Shown here one piece after another: positions 32,525 to 43,587 of a stretch of DNA of 54,021 bases. Both the position numbers and the translations under genes were made by a program. Position 1 is the first letter of the stretch. Every line of letters starts with the position of its first letter. Under the pieces are notes generated by a model, which saw only the letters and a program-made list of their open reading frames with translations, did not search any database and was not told the origin of the DNA. The stretch covers positions 2,267,501 to 2,321,521 of the forward strand of contig JACVTC010000008.1 of the NCBI GenBank assembly GCA_016946835.1. Direction: 5' to 3'. Source of the DNA: Neocallimastix lanati (nom. inval.). Lineage: Eukaryota > Neocallimastigomycota > Neocallimastigomycetes > Neocallimastigales > Neocallimastigaceae.

Positions 32525-34560
32525 ATTATATATTTTTTTTATTTTATTTTATTATATTTTATTATATTTTATTATATTTTATTTTATTTTATTATATTTT
32601 ATTTCATTTTATTTTATTTTATTTTATTTTATTTTATTTTATTTTATTTTATTTTATTTTATTTTATTTTATTTTATTTTATTTTATTTTATTTTATTTT
32701 ATTTTATTTTATTTTATTTTATTTTATTTTATTTTATTTTATTTTATTTTATTTTATTTTATTTCATTTTATTTTATTTTATTTTATTTTATTTCATTTT
32801 ATTTCATTTTATTTTATTTTATTTTATTTTATTTTATTTTATTTTATTTTATTTTATTTTATTTTATTTTATTTTATTTTATTTTATTTTATTTTATTTT
32901 ATTCAATCTGTACTTTCTTATTTAATATTCTACTTTTTATTTTATTTTATTTTATTTTATTTTATTCAATCTGTACTTATATTTATGTTTCTACTATTCA
33001 TTTTATTTTATTTTATTTCATTTCATTTTATTTTATTTTATTTTATTTCATTTTATTTTATTTTATTTTATTCAATCTGAACTTATATTTATGTTTCTAC
33101 TATTCATTTTATTTTATTTTATTTTATTTTATTTTATTTTATTTTATTTTATTTTATTTTATTTTATTTTATTTTATTTTATTTTATTTTATTTTATTTT
33201 ATTTTATTTTATTTTGTTTTATTTTATTTTATTTTATTTTATTTTATTTTATTTTATTCAATCTGTACTTCATATTTATATTTCAACTATTTATTTTATT
33301 TTATTTTATTTTATTTTATTTTATTCAATCTGTACTTCATATTTATATTTCAACTATTTATTTTATTTTATTTTATTTTATTTTATTTTATTTTATTTTA
33401 TTTTATTTTATTTTATTTTATTTTATTTTATTTTATTTTATTTTATTTTATTTTATTTTATTTCATTTTATTTTATTTTATTTTATTTTATTTCATTTTA
33501 TTTCATTTTATTTTATTTTATTTTATTTTATTTTATTTTATTTTATTTTATTTTATTTTATTTTATTTTATTTTATTTTATTTTATTTTATTCAATCTGT
33601 ACTTTCTTATTTAATATTCTACTTTTTATTTTATTTTATTTTATTTTATTTTATTCAATCTGTACTTATATTTATGTTTCTACTATTCATTTTATTTTAT
33701 TTTATTTCATTTCATTTTATTTTATTTTATTTTATTTCATTTTATTTTATTTTATTTTATTCAATCTGAACTTATATTTATGTTTCTACTATTCATTTTA
33801 TTTTATTTTATTTTATTTTATTTTATTTTATTTTATTTTATTTTATTTTATTTTATTTTATTTTATTTTATTTTATTTTGTTTTATTTTATTTTATTTTA
33901 TTTTATTTTATTTTATTTTATTCAATCTGTACTTCATATTTATATTTCAACTATTTATTTTATTTTATTTTATTTTATTTTATTTTATTCAATCTGTACT
34001 TCATATTTATATTTCAACTATTTATTTTATTTTATTTTATTTTATTTTATTCAATCTGTACTTCATATTTATATTTCAACTATTTATTTTATTTTATTTT
34101 ATTTTATTTCATTTCATTTCATTTTATTTTATTTTATTTCATTTTATTTTATTTTATTTTATTCAATCTGTACTTTCTTATTTAATATTCTACTTTTTAT
34201 TTTATTTTATTTTATTTTATTCAATCTGAACTTATATTTATGTTTCTACTATTCATTTTATTTTATTTTATTTTATTTTATTTTATTTTATTTTATTTTA
34301 TTTTATTTTATTTTATTTTATTTTATTTTATTTCATTTCATTTTATTTTATTTTATTTTATTCAATCTGTACTTTCTTATTTAATATTCTACTTTTTATT
34401 TTATTCTATTTTATTTTATTCAATCTGTACTTTCTTATTTAATATTCTACTTTTTATTTTATTTTATTTTATTTTATTCAATCTGTACTTATATTTATGT
34501 TTCTACTATTCATTTTATTTTATTTTATTTCATTTTATTTTATTTTATTCAATCTGTATT
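32525..34560 (+). repeat. 2-kb TTTTA pentanucleotide satellite with higher-order spacers
   Basis: Long arrays of TTTTA (with scattered TTTCA, one TTTTG per block) are punctuated by short spacers beginning TTCAATCTGTACTT or TTCAATCTGAACTT, followed by TTATTTAATATTCTAC, ATATTTATGTTTCTACTATT or CATATTTATATTTCAACTA. The spacer order seen from about 32902 repeats from about 33591, giving a higher-order duplication of roughly 0.7 kb. All frames are open because the repeat has no stop in any plus-strand frame. The resulting FILFY-repeat frames are not genes. Confidence 0.95.
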
Positions 34561-34658
34561 TTCTGTTGATAATATAAACAAGGTATTAATGTATTAATAA
34601 TAATTAATAATATTTAAAATAAAATAAAAAAAATATAATAATTATTTTATATATGTAG

Positions 34659-34699
<41 letters not shown>

Positions 34700-34769
34700 T
34701 ATATTTTTTTTTATTTTATTTTAAATATTATTAATTATTACTAATACCTTGTTTATATTATCAACAGAA
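34561..34769. repeat. Fold-back element: perfect 28-bp inverted ends, long stem
   Basis: TTCTGTTGATAATATAAACA... at 34561-34588 is perfectly inverted at 34742-34769. The arms continue for about 75-80 bp with minor mismatches (AATAATATTTAAAATAAAAT inverted on the other side) around a central TA run (34661-34694). It sits between the satellite and the right inverted repeat of MULE-2. It could be a small MITE or a DNA hairpin. I see no convincing target duplication. Confidence 0.8.
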
Positions 34770-34917
34770 TTACATACGTAATTACATAATTGAATAATTA
34801 AAAAAAAAAATAAATATATAAATAGATTTATAATTAGTATTTTTTATAATATTATATTAAAGTATTAATTTTATAAATTAAAATGTTTAAAAAATTATTA
34901 ACTGCTTTATTGAATTG

Positions 34918-35083
34918 ATTACGTGTTTGAAAATTTTTGAGAATTGTAATTTTATTTAATTAATTAATTAATTATTATTCATTAAAATTTTAATAAAATT
35001 AAGTGGCTTAAAATTAAAAATATCTAAGCCATACAACAAAATACAAATTTATGTAATAAAAATTTTCGAAATGCACACTCCCC
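34918..35083 (-). repeat. MULE-2 right terminal inverted repeat
   Basis: Inverted copy of 29424-29588. Ends CGAAATGCACACTCCCC directly before the 9-bp target duplication. Confidence 0.92.
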
Positions 35084-35092
35084 TCTACAAAA

Positions 35093-35999
35093 TTCATCAT
35101 ATTTCATACTTATCTGTAACCTAAATAAATCTAAAATTTACATAAACAAAAATATAAATAAAATCGAATGTATGGAAGTGTTGCATTTCGAAACGTGGCT
35201 TATAAATAAAAAATTTAGTTTGTAATTTAAGCCCCATACTTTCTTTTTTAAATAATTATAAATAAATAAATACAAATGGGTTAATTTTTTTTTCTCATAA
35301 GCACATTATTTATAATAAATAAATATTATTAAATATTTTATTATTATTTTTGCAAAAAATATTAAAATATATCTTTTAAATTAAATATTATTAAATATTA
35401 TTATTGTTAGCTTTATTAAATTTAGATCTATAATAATGTTCCTAATGGAATATGGTATACAAGGGAAATAAGTGTATGATATATCTTTCAGCATTAAATG
35501 AGTAATGATCTAAAACAAATAAGTGTAGCAACATATTTGTATAATAATGATTATTAATATTTAATTTGAATCTAGTGCGTTTCGCAATCATACAATGTGG
35601 AGTATTTTTACATGTGGCTTGTTTTTAAAAATCAAATAAATAATAATTAAAATATATATTATTTTATAATATATTAAATTATTAAATTATATATTTATTT
35701 TATATTTATATATTATATTAGGATATAATAAAATTAAACTAAAATTAAACTAAACTAAAATTATTAAAATATTTTATTATTAAATTTTAAAGATTTTTAG
35801 AAATTAATATATAGATTGTAAAAATAAAAATTTATTATTAATTTGTATAAATCAATTCATTTCATAAATTAATATATTTTACATAATTTAATGTATTAGC
35901 ATTACTTTGTAAATGTGAATTGCATTAAATAATTTAATGTACAAAATAAATTAATTAATGTACTAAAGATATTGATCATATCTTTACACTAATAAAGTC
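35093..35999. other. Region with isolated MULE-type termini, no gene
   Basis: Two lone MULE-like ends are visible: GGAAGTGTTGCATTTCG..ACGTGGCTTATAAAT (from 35174), and GTGCGTTTCGCAATCATACA followed by ATGTGG and ATGTGGC (from 35578). Partners in inverted orientation were not found for either, so these are remnants. The rest is AT-rich with no supported gene. Confidence 0.5.
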
Positions 36000-36505
36000 G
36001 ATACCTGGTATGATGAGTTTACAGGACCGATGGCTCTGGCAGATATAACGAGCCAAAAGAGTGTCTATACTTGGGCTCTTGAATCCGTTGATGGAAAACT
36101 TAGAGGAGCTATCCAAGAGTTACACGAAGAAGACTATCAGGATTATCCATCCATCAAAGAATATAAAAGGGTCTTAGAAGAAAAGTTGTAAAAGACTCCA
36201 GAAATTAAGAATACGAAAGAGTGAGTCAATTTCAAACTTTAACGGGCGTTAAAAGAAGCTGTATGGTAGTCTTTCTAAATTCTACCAGACGTTTATCACT
36301 GTGGACGACTATGTGGAATCTATAAAATTCAGGCCTTATGTGAGATCCCAAGTCATCATACAAAGATGCGAAGACCTCGAAAAAGCTTTTGAAGATGCCG
36401 AACTAGCTGAACGAAATGAAATTAATAACACTACCTCAAGAAGTACGGCTACCGTTATGATTACTCTGTTTAATAATAATTCTTTTGAACAATGTAAAGT
36501 TAGTT
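36000..36505 (+). pseudogene. Retrotransposon gag-like relic
   Basis: The plus strand from 36000 reads DTWYDEFTGPMALADITSQK, then WALESVDGKLRGAIQELHEE, DYQDYPSIKEYKRVLEEKL. After stops and shifts come LYGSLSKFYQTFITVDDYVE, SIKFRPYVRSQVII and CEDLEKAFEDAELAERNE. The helical pattern and the W...L..A...L spacing resemble gag capsid regions of LTR retrotransposons. I cannot name the family with confidence. Base composition is clearly less AT-rich than the surroundings. The two stops inside otherwise good stretches (after EEKL and after FNGR) are TAA, as in the relic that follows, so both could share one foreign origin. Confidence 0.5.
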
Positions 36506-36770
36506 AATTTAGTCTATTTTATTTAATTTTGTTATTTTATTTAATTTATTTAATTTATTTAATTTATTTAATTTATTTAATTTATTTTATTTAGTTTAAA
36601 ATATTTTAAAATTAATTTCGGAATAGTTTTAAATAGTTAAAGTTAGTTTAAATAGATTATAAAAATAGTTTTGAATTGTAAATATATAAATACTAGTATT
36701 AATAATATTTATATAATAAATAGATAATAAATGAGTTTTTATTGAATTTAATTATTATTGTAAATAATCG
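36506..36770. other. AT-rich spacer with TTTAATTTA tandem repeats
   Basis: TTATTTAATT units repeat from about 36520 to 36590, followed by AT-rich sequence containing TATAAATACTAG (36692-36706), possibly an old promoter or LTR remnant. No coding capacity. Confidence 0.5.
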
Positions 36771-38345
36771 AAATGGTTCAACGTTTAGATATCTGCAGTA
36801 AATCCTACTGGTCTGGTAAATCTTTTATTACTCCACAAATCTCTGGTTTTTAAAAATGAAGATACTATTAGTGTCTTAAAGAAGTACAGTATTGAATCTA
36901 GTACAGGTGATTTATCTCGTCTAACTCTTATTAATCAAGAGAATCCATACTTAGCATTCATTACCACTAAGTAAAGTAGTAATTACGAAGGTTTCCCAAT
37001 TATTCCACTTTCACCAACTGGAGTTTACTAAAGTAATAGTAACATAGAATAAGATACTTTTTATCTACAACCTAATGTATTCTGAAGAAATTGATGAATC
37101 TACTAGGGATGATATTATCAAACGTAAGGTTAACTGTGTTGTTACCTTATTAATGAATTTAAGAAATGAAACTCATTAATTCCATTAAATTAATATTCGT
37201 AGTCGTGATAACGATGAAGATGGCAACAAAAGTATTCTTGAAATCCGATGTACTACTGTTCTCAGAAAGTATGCAAGTTTAGTTAACTGGTCAGTTGAAT
37301 CCTTAATCCTTAAAACTTGATGACTAAGCAGCCATGTATGTTGAAAGATATAACAGAGTAAAATACGGTGATGTCAGCAAATTACCATCAAATATTGTGA
37401 TACAATTTACTAAATATGTAAAGGTTTGCGAAGTAGTTGTCACTGATATAGAAGTTGAATGGGGTACTGAATGGGGTACTGAAAATGGTGAATGATGTTA
37501 CTTTGATGAAGTCATATGTGAAAATAAACAATCAACTGAAATTAACAAAGAAAAAAGGTTGAAATCAAATCACTGTATAAATTGACGAATCAAATTCTAA
37601 TGAATACAAATTTTTAGGTATCCTTCCAGTAATTCTATTACTACTTCTTCTAGAGATTCTGATACTCTTAACAAACCAGTAAGTAAGGTGGTTTCTGGAT
37701 TATTTTCTTAATTCATTCCAGATTATGTCATATCAGAATCATATTATGAAGAATGTATTATTAAAATAACTGACGCAGAAAGAAAAAATATTATAAATAA
37801 TGCTAAAACTAATGTTTAAGTTTGTGGTAACCTTACTTCTAATTATGCAAAGAAGTATCTTTATATTAAGTTTGATAAAAAGCAAAGTATTCTTGGAATG
37901 AATAACGATAGAGCCTAAAAAAAAAAATTGGATTCTTCTTTCTAGTTACAAAGATGAATCTCTTGTCAGAGGTGAAAGCGTTCTTTCTATTACTCATGAA
38001 ATTTATAACGTTGAAGACTACTACGTCTCAGATATCAGATACGTTGAAGTTACTGCCAATACGTTTTAGCTGAACAATAACAAACTTCTAAGGTTGGAAT
38101 TGAAGACGTTGAACTAAAAGTAGGACTATGAAAACAATGATGTTAATTACTTACTTGAACATGATGATTAAGCTAATCTTGAGGAACCATTAAAATAAGA
38201 TTTTCATTGATTTTCTATAATAGAGATTCACTAAAGTATTACGATGAAAAGGTGTTTTAAATCAAAATCTCCAGAGAAGTGGTATAGGAGATGAACAAAT
38301 TGCTATAAGTAGTTATGTTAAAAATTCGTCATTGAAATTAAATTC
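36771..38345 (+). pseudogene. Unidentified coding relic whose in-frame stops are TAA/TAG (Gln-code signature)
   Basis: Family not recognised. A chain of coherent plus-strand frames covers about 1.5 kb, for example SSTGDLSRLTLINQENPYLA, RDDIIKRKVNCVVTLLMNLR, KLPSNIVIQFTKYVKVCEVV, YYEECIIKITDAERKNIINN, KKYLYIKFDKKQSILGM and ITHEIYNVEDYYVSDIRYVE. Frames are interrupted by TAA or TAG at 36786, 36972, 37029, 37050, 37177, 37186, 37325, 37578, 37709, 37817, 37916, 38067, 38169, 38196, 38258, 38285 and 38306. By contrast TGA occurs only at 37083 and 37318 (both at frameshift points) and 37493. Reading TAA/TAG as Gln gives plausible protein across each. Composition is richer in G+C than its surroundings. 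At least four one-base shifts are present, so it is not functional. Interpretation: DNA from an organism using TAA/TAG for Gln, probably a ciliate. Alternative: an ordinary fungal pseudogene with chance stops. Confidence 0.7.
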
Positions 38346-38411
38346 ACAATGAGTAAATTTAGAGATTCTATACTCTCAAATATTTTAATTTCTTTTTTTT
38401 TTTAATTCATA

Positions 38412-38449
<38 letters not shown>

Positions 38450-38573
38450 AATAGGAACTCTTATTTTCATACTACTAAGAATACTAAGAATCTAATTTCA
38501 TAAATGTTAAAAATCTAACTTTTTATTATCATGTTTTTTTTTTTTTTTTTTTTGAGTTAGATTTTAGGGGGAA

Positions 38574-39661
38574 TGTTAAAAATAATAATTAGTATACTAT
38601 AAATAATTGTTAGAAATATAAATATAAAAATATAAATATAAAGTTTTATTATTATATTAATTTAAAGAGTAATATTATATATTTAATATGGTAGGTGTGC
38701 GTTTCGCAATTATGCGTTTCCTAAAATGTGGCTTAAAATATTTTTAAAAATAACCATATAAATAAATTAAATAAATAAAAAATATTAAATAAAAAAAAAT
38801 AAATATGTTAAAAATGTTTTATTTTTAGTTTTATTTTATTATTAAAATTTTAATAAAATAAAATAATTATATAATATTGATATTAATATTAGTAATAAAA
38901 AAACTATATAATATTGATACTGATATTAATAATAAAAAAACTATATAATATTGATACTGATATTAATAATAAAAAAAAAAAACTATATAATATTGATACT
39001 GATATTAATAATAAAAAAACTATATAATATTGATACTGATATTAATAATAAAAAAAAAACTATATAATACTGATACTGATATTAATAATAAAAAAACTAT
39101 ATAATATTGATATTGATATTAATAATTAAAAAACTATATAATAATGATATTAATAAAAAAATTATATTTATTTTGAATAAATTAGTGTTAATTATTCAAT
39201 TTTTTTAATTAGAAAAATAAAATATTGATTTATTTATTTATTATTTATTATAATTTATTATTTATTATTTATTTGTTATTTATTATTTATTATTTATTAT
39301 TTATTATTTATTATTTATTATTTATTATTTATTATTTATTATTTACTATTTATTAATAATAAAATATTTTTACTTATTTCAAAAATGATTTTTATTATTT
39401 ATTTAATTACTTATTTAATTATTTATTTAATTATTTATTTATTAGTAAAAAAATAAATAATGTGGCAATTAATTAAAAAATTAAGCCACATTCTGAAATG
39501 CACACTCCCCTCCCCTTGCGAAACGATACACATTCATTTAATATATCAGTGTAAGATATTTGACCAATAATAATAATAAGCCACATATCAAAATAACTAT
39601 AAATATCATAAATATGGTTTTTATTACATTTTTTACATAATAGAAGATTCTTATTTCTAAC
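38574..39661 (+). mobile_element. Probable LTR (copia-like 3' end), interrupted by a MULE-type MITE
   Basis: A purine tract TTTTAGGGGGAA (38562-38573) is followed by TGTTAAAAATAATAATTAGT, a typical 3' end of an LTR retrotransposon. The sequence resumes after the MITE (39545 on) and could end at TATTTCTAACA (39651-39661, TG...CA). No second LTR copy is in the window. Poly-T runs of about 30 and 21 nt precede it (38411-38448, 38533-38553). Confidence 0.45.
38690..39535. mobile_element. Non-autonomous MULE (MITE), 846 bp, 9-bp target duplication
   Basis: The 9-bp repeat ATTTAATAT (38681-38689, 39536-39544) flanks an element whose ends both contain CGTTTCGCAA in inverted orientation (GGTAGGTGTGCGTTTCGCAA on the left; minus strand TGTGTATCGTTTCGCAA on the right). 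Both sides then carry ATGTGGCTTAA. It encodes no protein. Inside, a unit of about 36 bp containing CTATATAATATTGATACTGA repeats about seven times (38865-39145), followed by TTATTTATTA repeats (39235-39350). The AT-rich target duplication alone is weak evidence. The paired ends make the case. Confidence 0.65.
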
Positions 39662-39848
39662 ATTATTTAATATTTTTAATATAATTAAATTTATTTTTTT
39701 TATATTTTAAGTTTTATTATATATATATATATTTTTTTTTAGTATAATTTATATATATATAATATTATTATATTCTTATTAATTTTTTTATTACAATTTA
39801 ATTTATGTTAAAATTTTCAATATTATATTATTTATTTTTTTTTATATC

Positions 39849-39883
<35 letters not shown>

Positions 39884-39982
39884 AATTATTATTATTATGA
39901 AATAGAAAATTATGTTAAGATATGAATAATATTCATTTCAAAAAGTAAAAATGTAAAAATTTTGAATAAATTACATTTTTTT

Positions 39983-40398
39983 TTAATTACAATATTCTTT
40001 TTCTAATTTTAATCCAAATTCAATTTGTTCTTCTATTACTGTTTTAATACTTTCCTTAGTAATTAAAGGATTAGCAATTACAACTCTTAAAACCGCCACT
40101 CCATTAGTACAATTAGGATATTTAGTAGTTTTAATTATAGTTTTAGATACGAAACCTTTTCCTTCTAATTTCTGTTTAATTTGTAATTGTGTTGTAAAAT
40201 AATTAATGATCTCATTTTCCTCATTACTGAAAGTAATATTAATAAGTCCTTCATCATCAATGAATTCATTTTCTTCATTAATGAAAGTGATGTTACTAAG
40301 TCTTTCATCATCAATTATTTCACTTTCTTCATTATTAAAAGTGACATCGTTAATTCTTTCATAAGCATTATCTGAATTATTATATTTTTCTAGATAAA

Positions 40399-40446
<48 letters not shown>

Positions 40447-41044
40447 TATTATTATTATTATTATTAGTTGTATAAAAACTAGAATTTATATCATTATTCT
40501 TATTTTTAATTTGAACATTTTTATTTTGTAACCAAGTTGGGATATACCTATAAGTAAATATATTTGTTATTGGTTTACTTATAATTTCAAATTGTGGATA
40601 TAAATTAATCAAATTGTACATATATTTAGTATTTTCAATTGATGTTTCAAGTAAATATCTTAAGCCATGTTGACCAAGAATATTTAAAGATGCATGTATA
40701 TATAGAGCATTAGCTGGTCTAGATCCTTCCAATGTAGTTTTTCCATGATCCATTGAATCAGTTTTAATAATATAATTAGCTACTTTTCTAATGGTAGTTG
40801 TTGGCAAAAATGGTGATTTAAAAAGTACTACACCACAACCAATAGGTGTATATAATAATTTATGTCCTTTTTTTTTTTTTTTTTTAATAAAAATTTATAG
40901 AAATTAAATAAAATTTTAATTTATTTAAATAAATCATCCAATTTTTTTAAAAAAAAAAAAAAAAAAAATAAAATAAAAAAAAATTTAATAAATATACATT
41001 ATTATTATTATTATTATTAATTATTATTATCATTATTATTACTA

Positions 41045-41075
<31 letters not shown>

Positions 41076-42720
41076 TATTATTATTATTTATATACCATCA
41101 ATAGTTATAGTATCAGCCCTCTGGATTCCTTTTAATAAATGTCGATACTTATCAGACAAAATAAATGAACCACCCCATGCTCCATCAACATGAAACATAG
41201 CACCATATTCTTCAGCCAGATCAGCCAATTTTTCTAAATCATCTATTGAACCACTTTTAATGGATATATGCAAAAACATATGAATTATAATATTATTAAC
41301 CATTATCTATCTAAATCATAAAATTTATTTTTAAGATGTATATAGATATACTTACACCTCAGTTGTAGATGCAATTCCTACAATAGTAATAACTTTAATT
41401 CTTTTTTGTTTCAATTCTTGTAATTTTTCTGTTAATAAATCAATTCTATAATTAATTAATAAATATGAAAAATATATTTTTTAAATTTATTAAGAATTTT
41501 TTAAATATTTTAATTATTTTTTATTACAACATCTTTTGAAATTTTTTAATTTGAAAATTAATATTAAAAATTTTAATTGATATTTTAATTCAATTAAATA
41601 ACAATTTAAATTATTTCAACATAATAAATAGTTATAAGCTTTTAAAGTAGAAAATTTAAAAATTAAACACTATTTAGTATATAAAATTATTTTTAATAAA
41701 CAAAAACTGAAAATCGTGCTATTAAAATAATTTAAATTAATATATATTTGTTTTAATTGACCTTATCTTATACTCTGAATCAACAGGTATAGTGTATATT
41801 TTGTTTAATCCAATGCCTAAAATATCAGCAGCTTTCTTAAAAGAATAATGCATTAATTCGGAACCAATAATAGCTATATCATTATAATTATAATATTTTA
41901 ATGCTGATATAATGCCCTCTTTTTCTATTCCATTGAAATTATCTGTTTTAGGAAAAGCATTATTTCTTGAAATCCACAAAGCAGTTAAATTTGCTATTGT
42001 ACCACCTGAAGTAATACAACCTTTATGAAAATAAATAGATGTTCAAGATAAATTAATAATTCATTTTCATTAAACCATTTATTATTTTTATTTTATTTTA
42101 TTACCAAAACAACCATCATTTTTAGTTAAGAGTTCTTTATAATAATTATCCTCCATATTATAAAAAGCTCTATGTAATTTTGATAAAGTTTCCCTTTCTA
42201 AAAATGTCATTGTTGACGATGTTTCAACTTTAACAACATTTTGATTAAGAGAAGATATTAACTTTGATATATGTTTATGAAAAAATGGTAATGCCGAAGT
42301 CTAAACAATATATAAATTATTTAAAATTATTAATAATATTTGACATAAATTTAAATTTAAATTTATTTTAGTAATTAGTAATATAGTAAAATATAATTTA
42401 AGTTTATAATACTAAAATAAAATTTTATTTAAAAAATAAATAAATTTAAAAAAAAAAAAAATTTTAAATTTATTTTTCATATAATATTATTAATAATTAG
42501 AGTAATAATTACCATATGCCCCATCATATATGGAGAAGATACTCTTGTGGCATTCTCAACAACATTAGTTTTAATTTTAAAAAAATAGTTAATGATATCC
42601 TTCTTATCATAAGAAATACCTTTTGGAATTGTTGAATTACCAAATTTAAGCATTAATTCTTTCTCTGAATTCGAATTAATTGTATAAACCGAAGGAGAAG
42701 GTTTGTAAAAGTCTTATATA

Positions 42721-42760
<40 letters not shown>

Positions 42761-43075
42761 ATTATTTAAATTTTAAATGTTAAAAATAAAAATTATAACA
42801 AGAAAATAAATTACCTTTTATAATTTTATCAATATACATTTGCACTTCTTGAATATCATTTTCAAATAAATTTAAAACTATAAAATAAATAATTTAAAAT
42901 TTTAATAAATTATATTTTATATTTTATTTTTATTACTAGTTTTATATTACTATTTCAATTATTTTTATTCTCATAATATAAATTTTATAAATATATAAAT
43001 TAAATTTAGTAACATACCCTCTTCATAAGGTTTACTATTATTAATCTTTGAATTAACTTTTTCTTCAACAATCAT
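39983..43075 (-). CDS. Group II PLP-dependent amino-acid decarboxylase, 8 exons, 635 aa
   Basis: Exons: 43075-43018, 42877-42815, 42712-42513, 42300-42105, 42020-41762, 41445-41356, 41253-41096 and 40866-39983. All join in frame with GT-AG borders (1908 nt). Motifs in order: [89 protein letters not shown], then [10 protein letters not shown] with the Schiff-base Lys at 344, [20 protein letters not shown] and FTYRYIP. This is the glutamate/aspartate/tyrosine-decarboxylase fold. The block order and wording most resemble bacterial glutamate/aspartate 1-decarboxylases (PanP/GAD-like). If so, the product would be beta-alanine or GABA, but substrate is inferred only. Odd: a low-complexity insertion of about 105 residues (456-563) with poly-Asn and three 18-residue acidic repeats, inside the C-terminal domain. 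No targeting peptide is seen, so it is probably cytosolic. Confidence 0.92.
40200..40470 (-). repeat. Coding microsatellite and 54-bp tandem repeat within the decarboxylase
   Basis: A TTA array on the plus strand (about 40399-40465) encodes poly-Asn. Next to it three 54-bp units (about 40205-40355) encode acidic repeats of the type NxTFxNEExExIDDExL. Frame is preserved throughout, so the expansion is multiples of codons. Confidence 0.8.
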
Positions 43076-43446
43076 TTTATTAATAGAATATTATTTATAC
43101 TATAAAAATTATTATTATTATAAGTTTATTTTTTAATAATGATTAAATAAAATTTCATTGTATGAATTTAATATATATAAATACTTATTAATTTCTTAAT
43201 TATTTATGAGTTCATATTCTATATTAAAATTTTTTTTTTCTAACCACTTTTTTTATATATTTATAAAAAAAATTTTTTTTTTTCAACCACTTTTTTTTTC
43301 CAAATATTTTTGTTTAGTTTATATTTAAATTTCCAGAATAATAATAAAAAAAAAAAAAATTAAAAGAAAAATATATATTTTTGTAAAATATAAATTAATT
43401 AAAAAAAATATAATATTACTTTTATCTTATTTTTTTTATTTTATTT

Positions 43447-43497
<51 letters not shown>

Positions 43498-43555
43498 GTT
43501 TATAAATAACAAAATTAGGGAATAAAAGTACAAAAAAAAAAAAAAAAAAAAAAAA

Positions 43556-43587
<32 letters not shown>

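Larger units (their letters stand above)
29373..35083 (+). mobile_element. MULE-2: complete Mutator-like transposon, 9-bp target duplication
   Basis: A perfect 9-bp direct repeat TCTACAAAA (29364-29372 and 35084-35092) bounds a 5711-bp element. Its terminal inverted repeats are about 165 bp and near-identical (29424-29588 versus 34918-35083, a few mismatches), starting GGGGAGTGTGCATTTCG. At the left, about 51 bp of the terminus are duplicated: an extra, slightly diverged copy (29373-29423) sits outside the main repeat. Inside are a FLYWCH-MULE transposase gene (30270-31690), tandem repeats and a 2-kb TTTTA array. The 9-bp duplication and long inverted repeats are typical of MULEs. It landed at the right end of MULE-1. 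Confidence 0.9.

Noticed and set aside
33091-34569. Long plus-strand frames of FILFY repeats (up to 364 codons)
   Set aside because: They are translations of the TTTTA satellite, open in all plus frames, with no non-repeat coding signal.
36771-38345. An ordinary decayed fungal gene
   Set aside because: Not fully excluded, but the excess of TAA/TAG over TGA and the smooth protein on both sides of each TAA/TAG fit a Gln code better than random decay.
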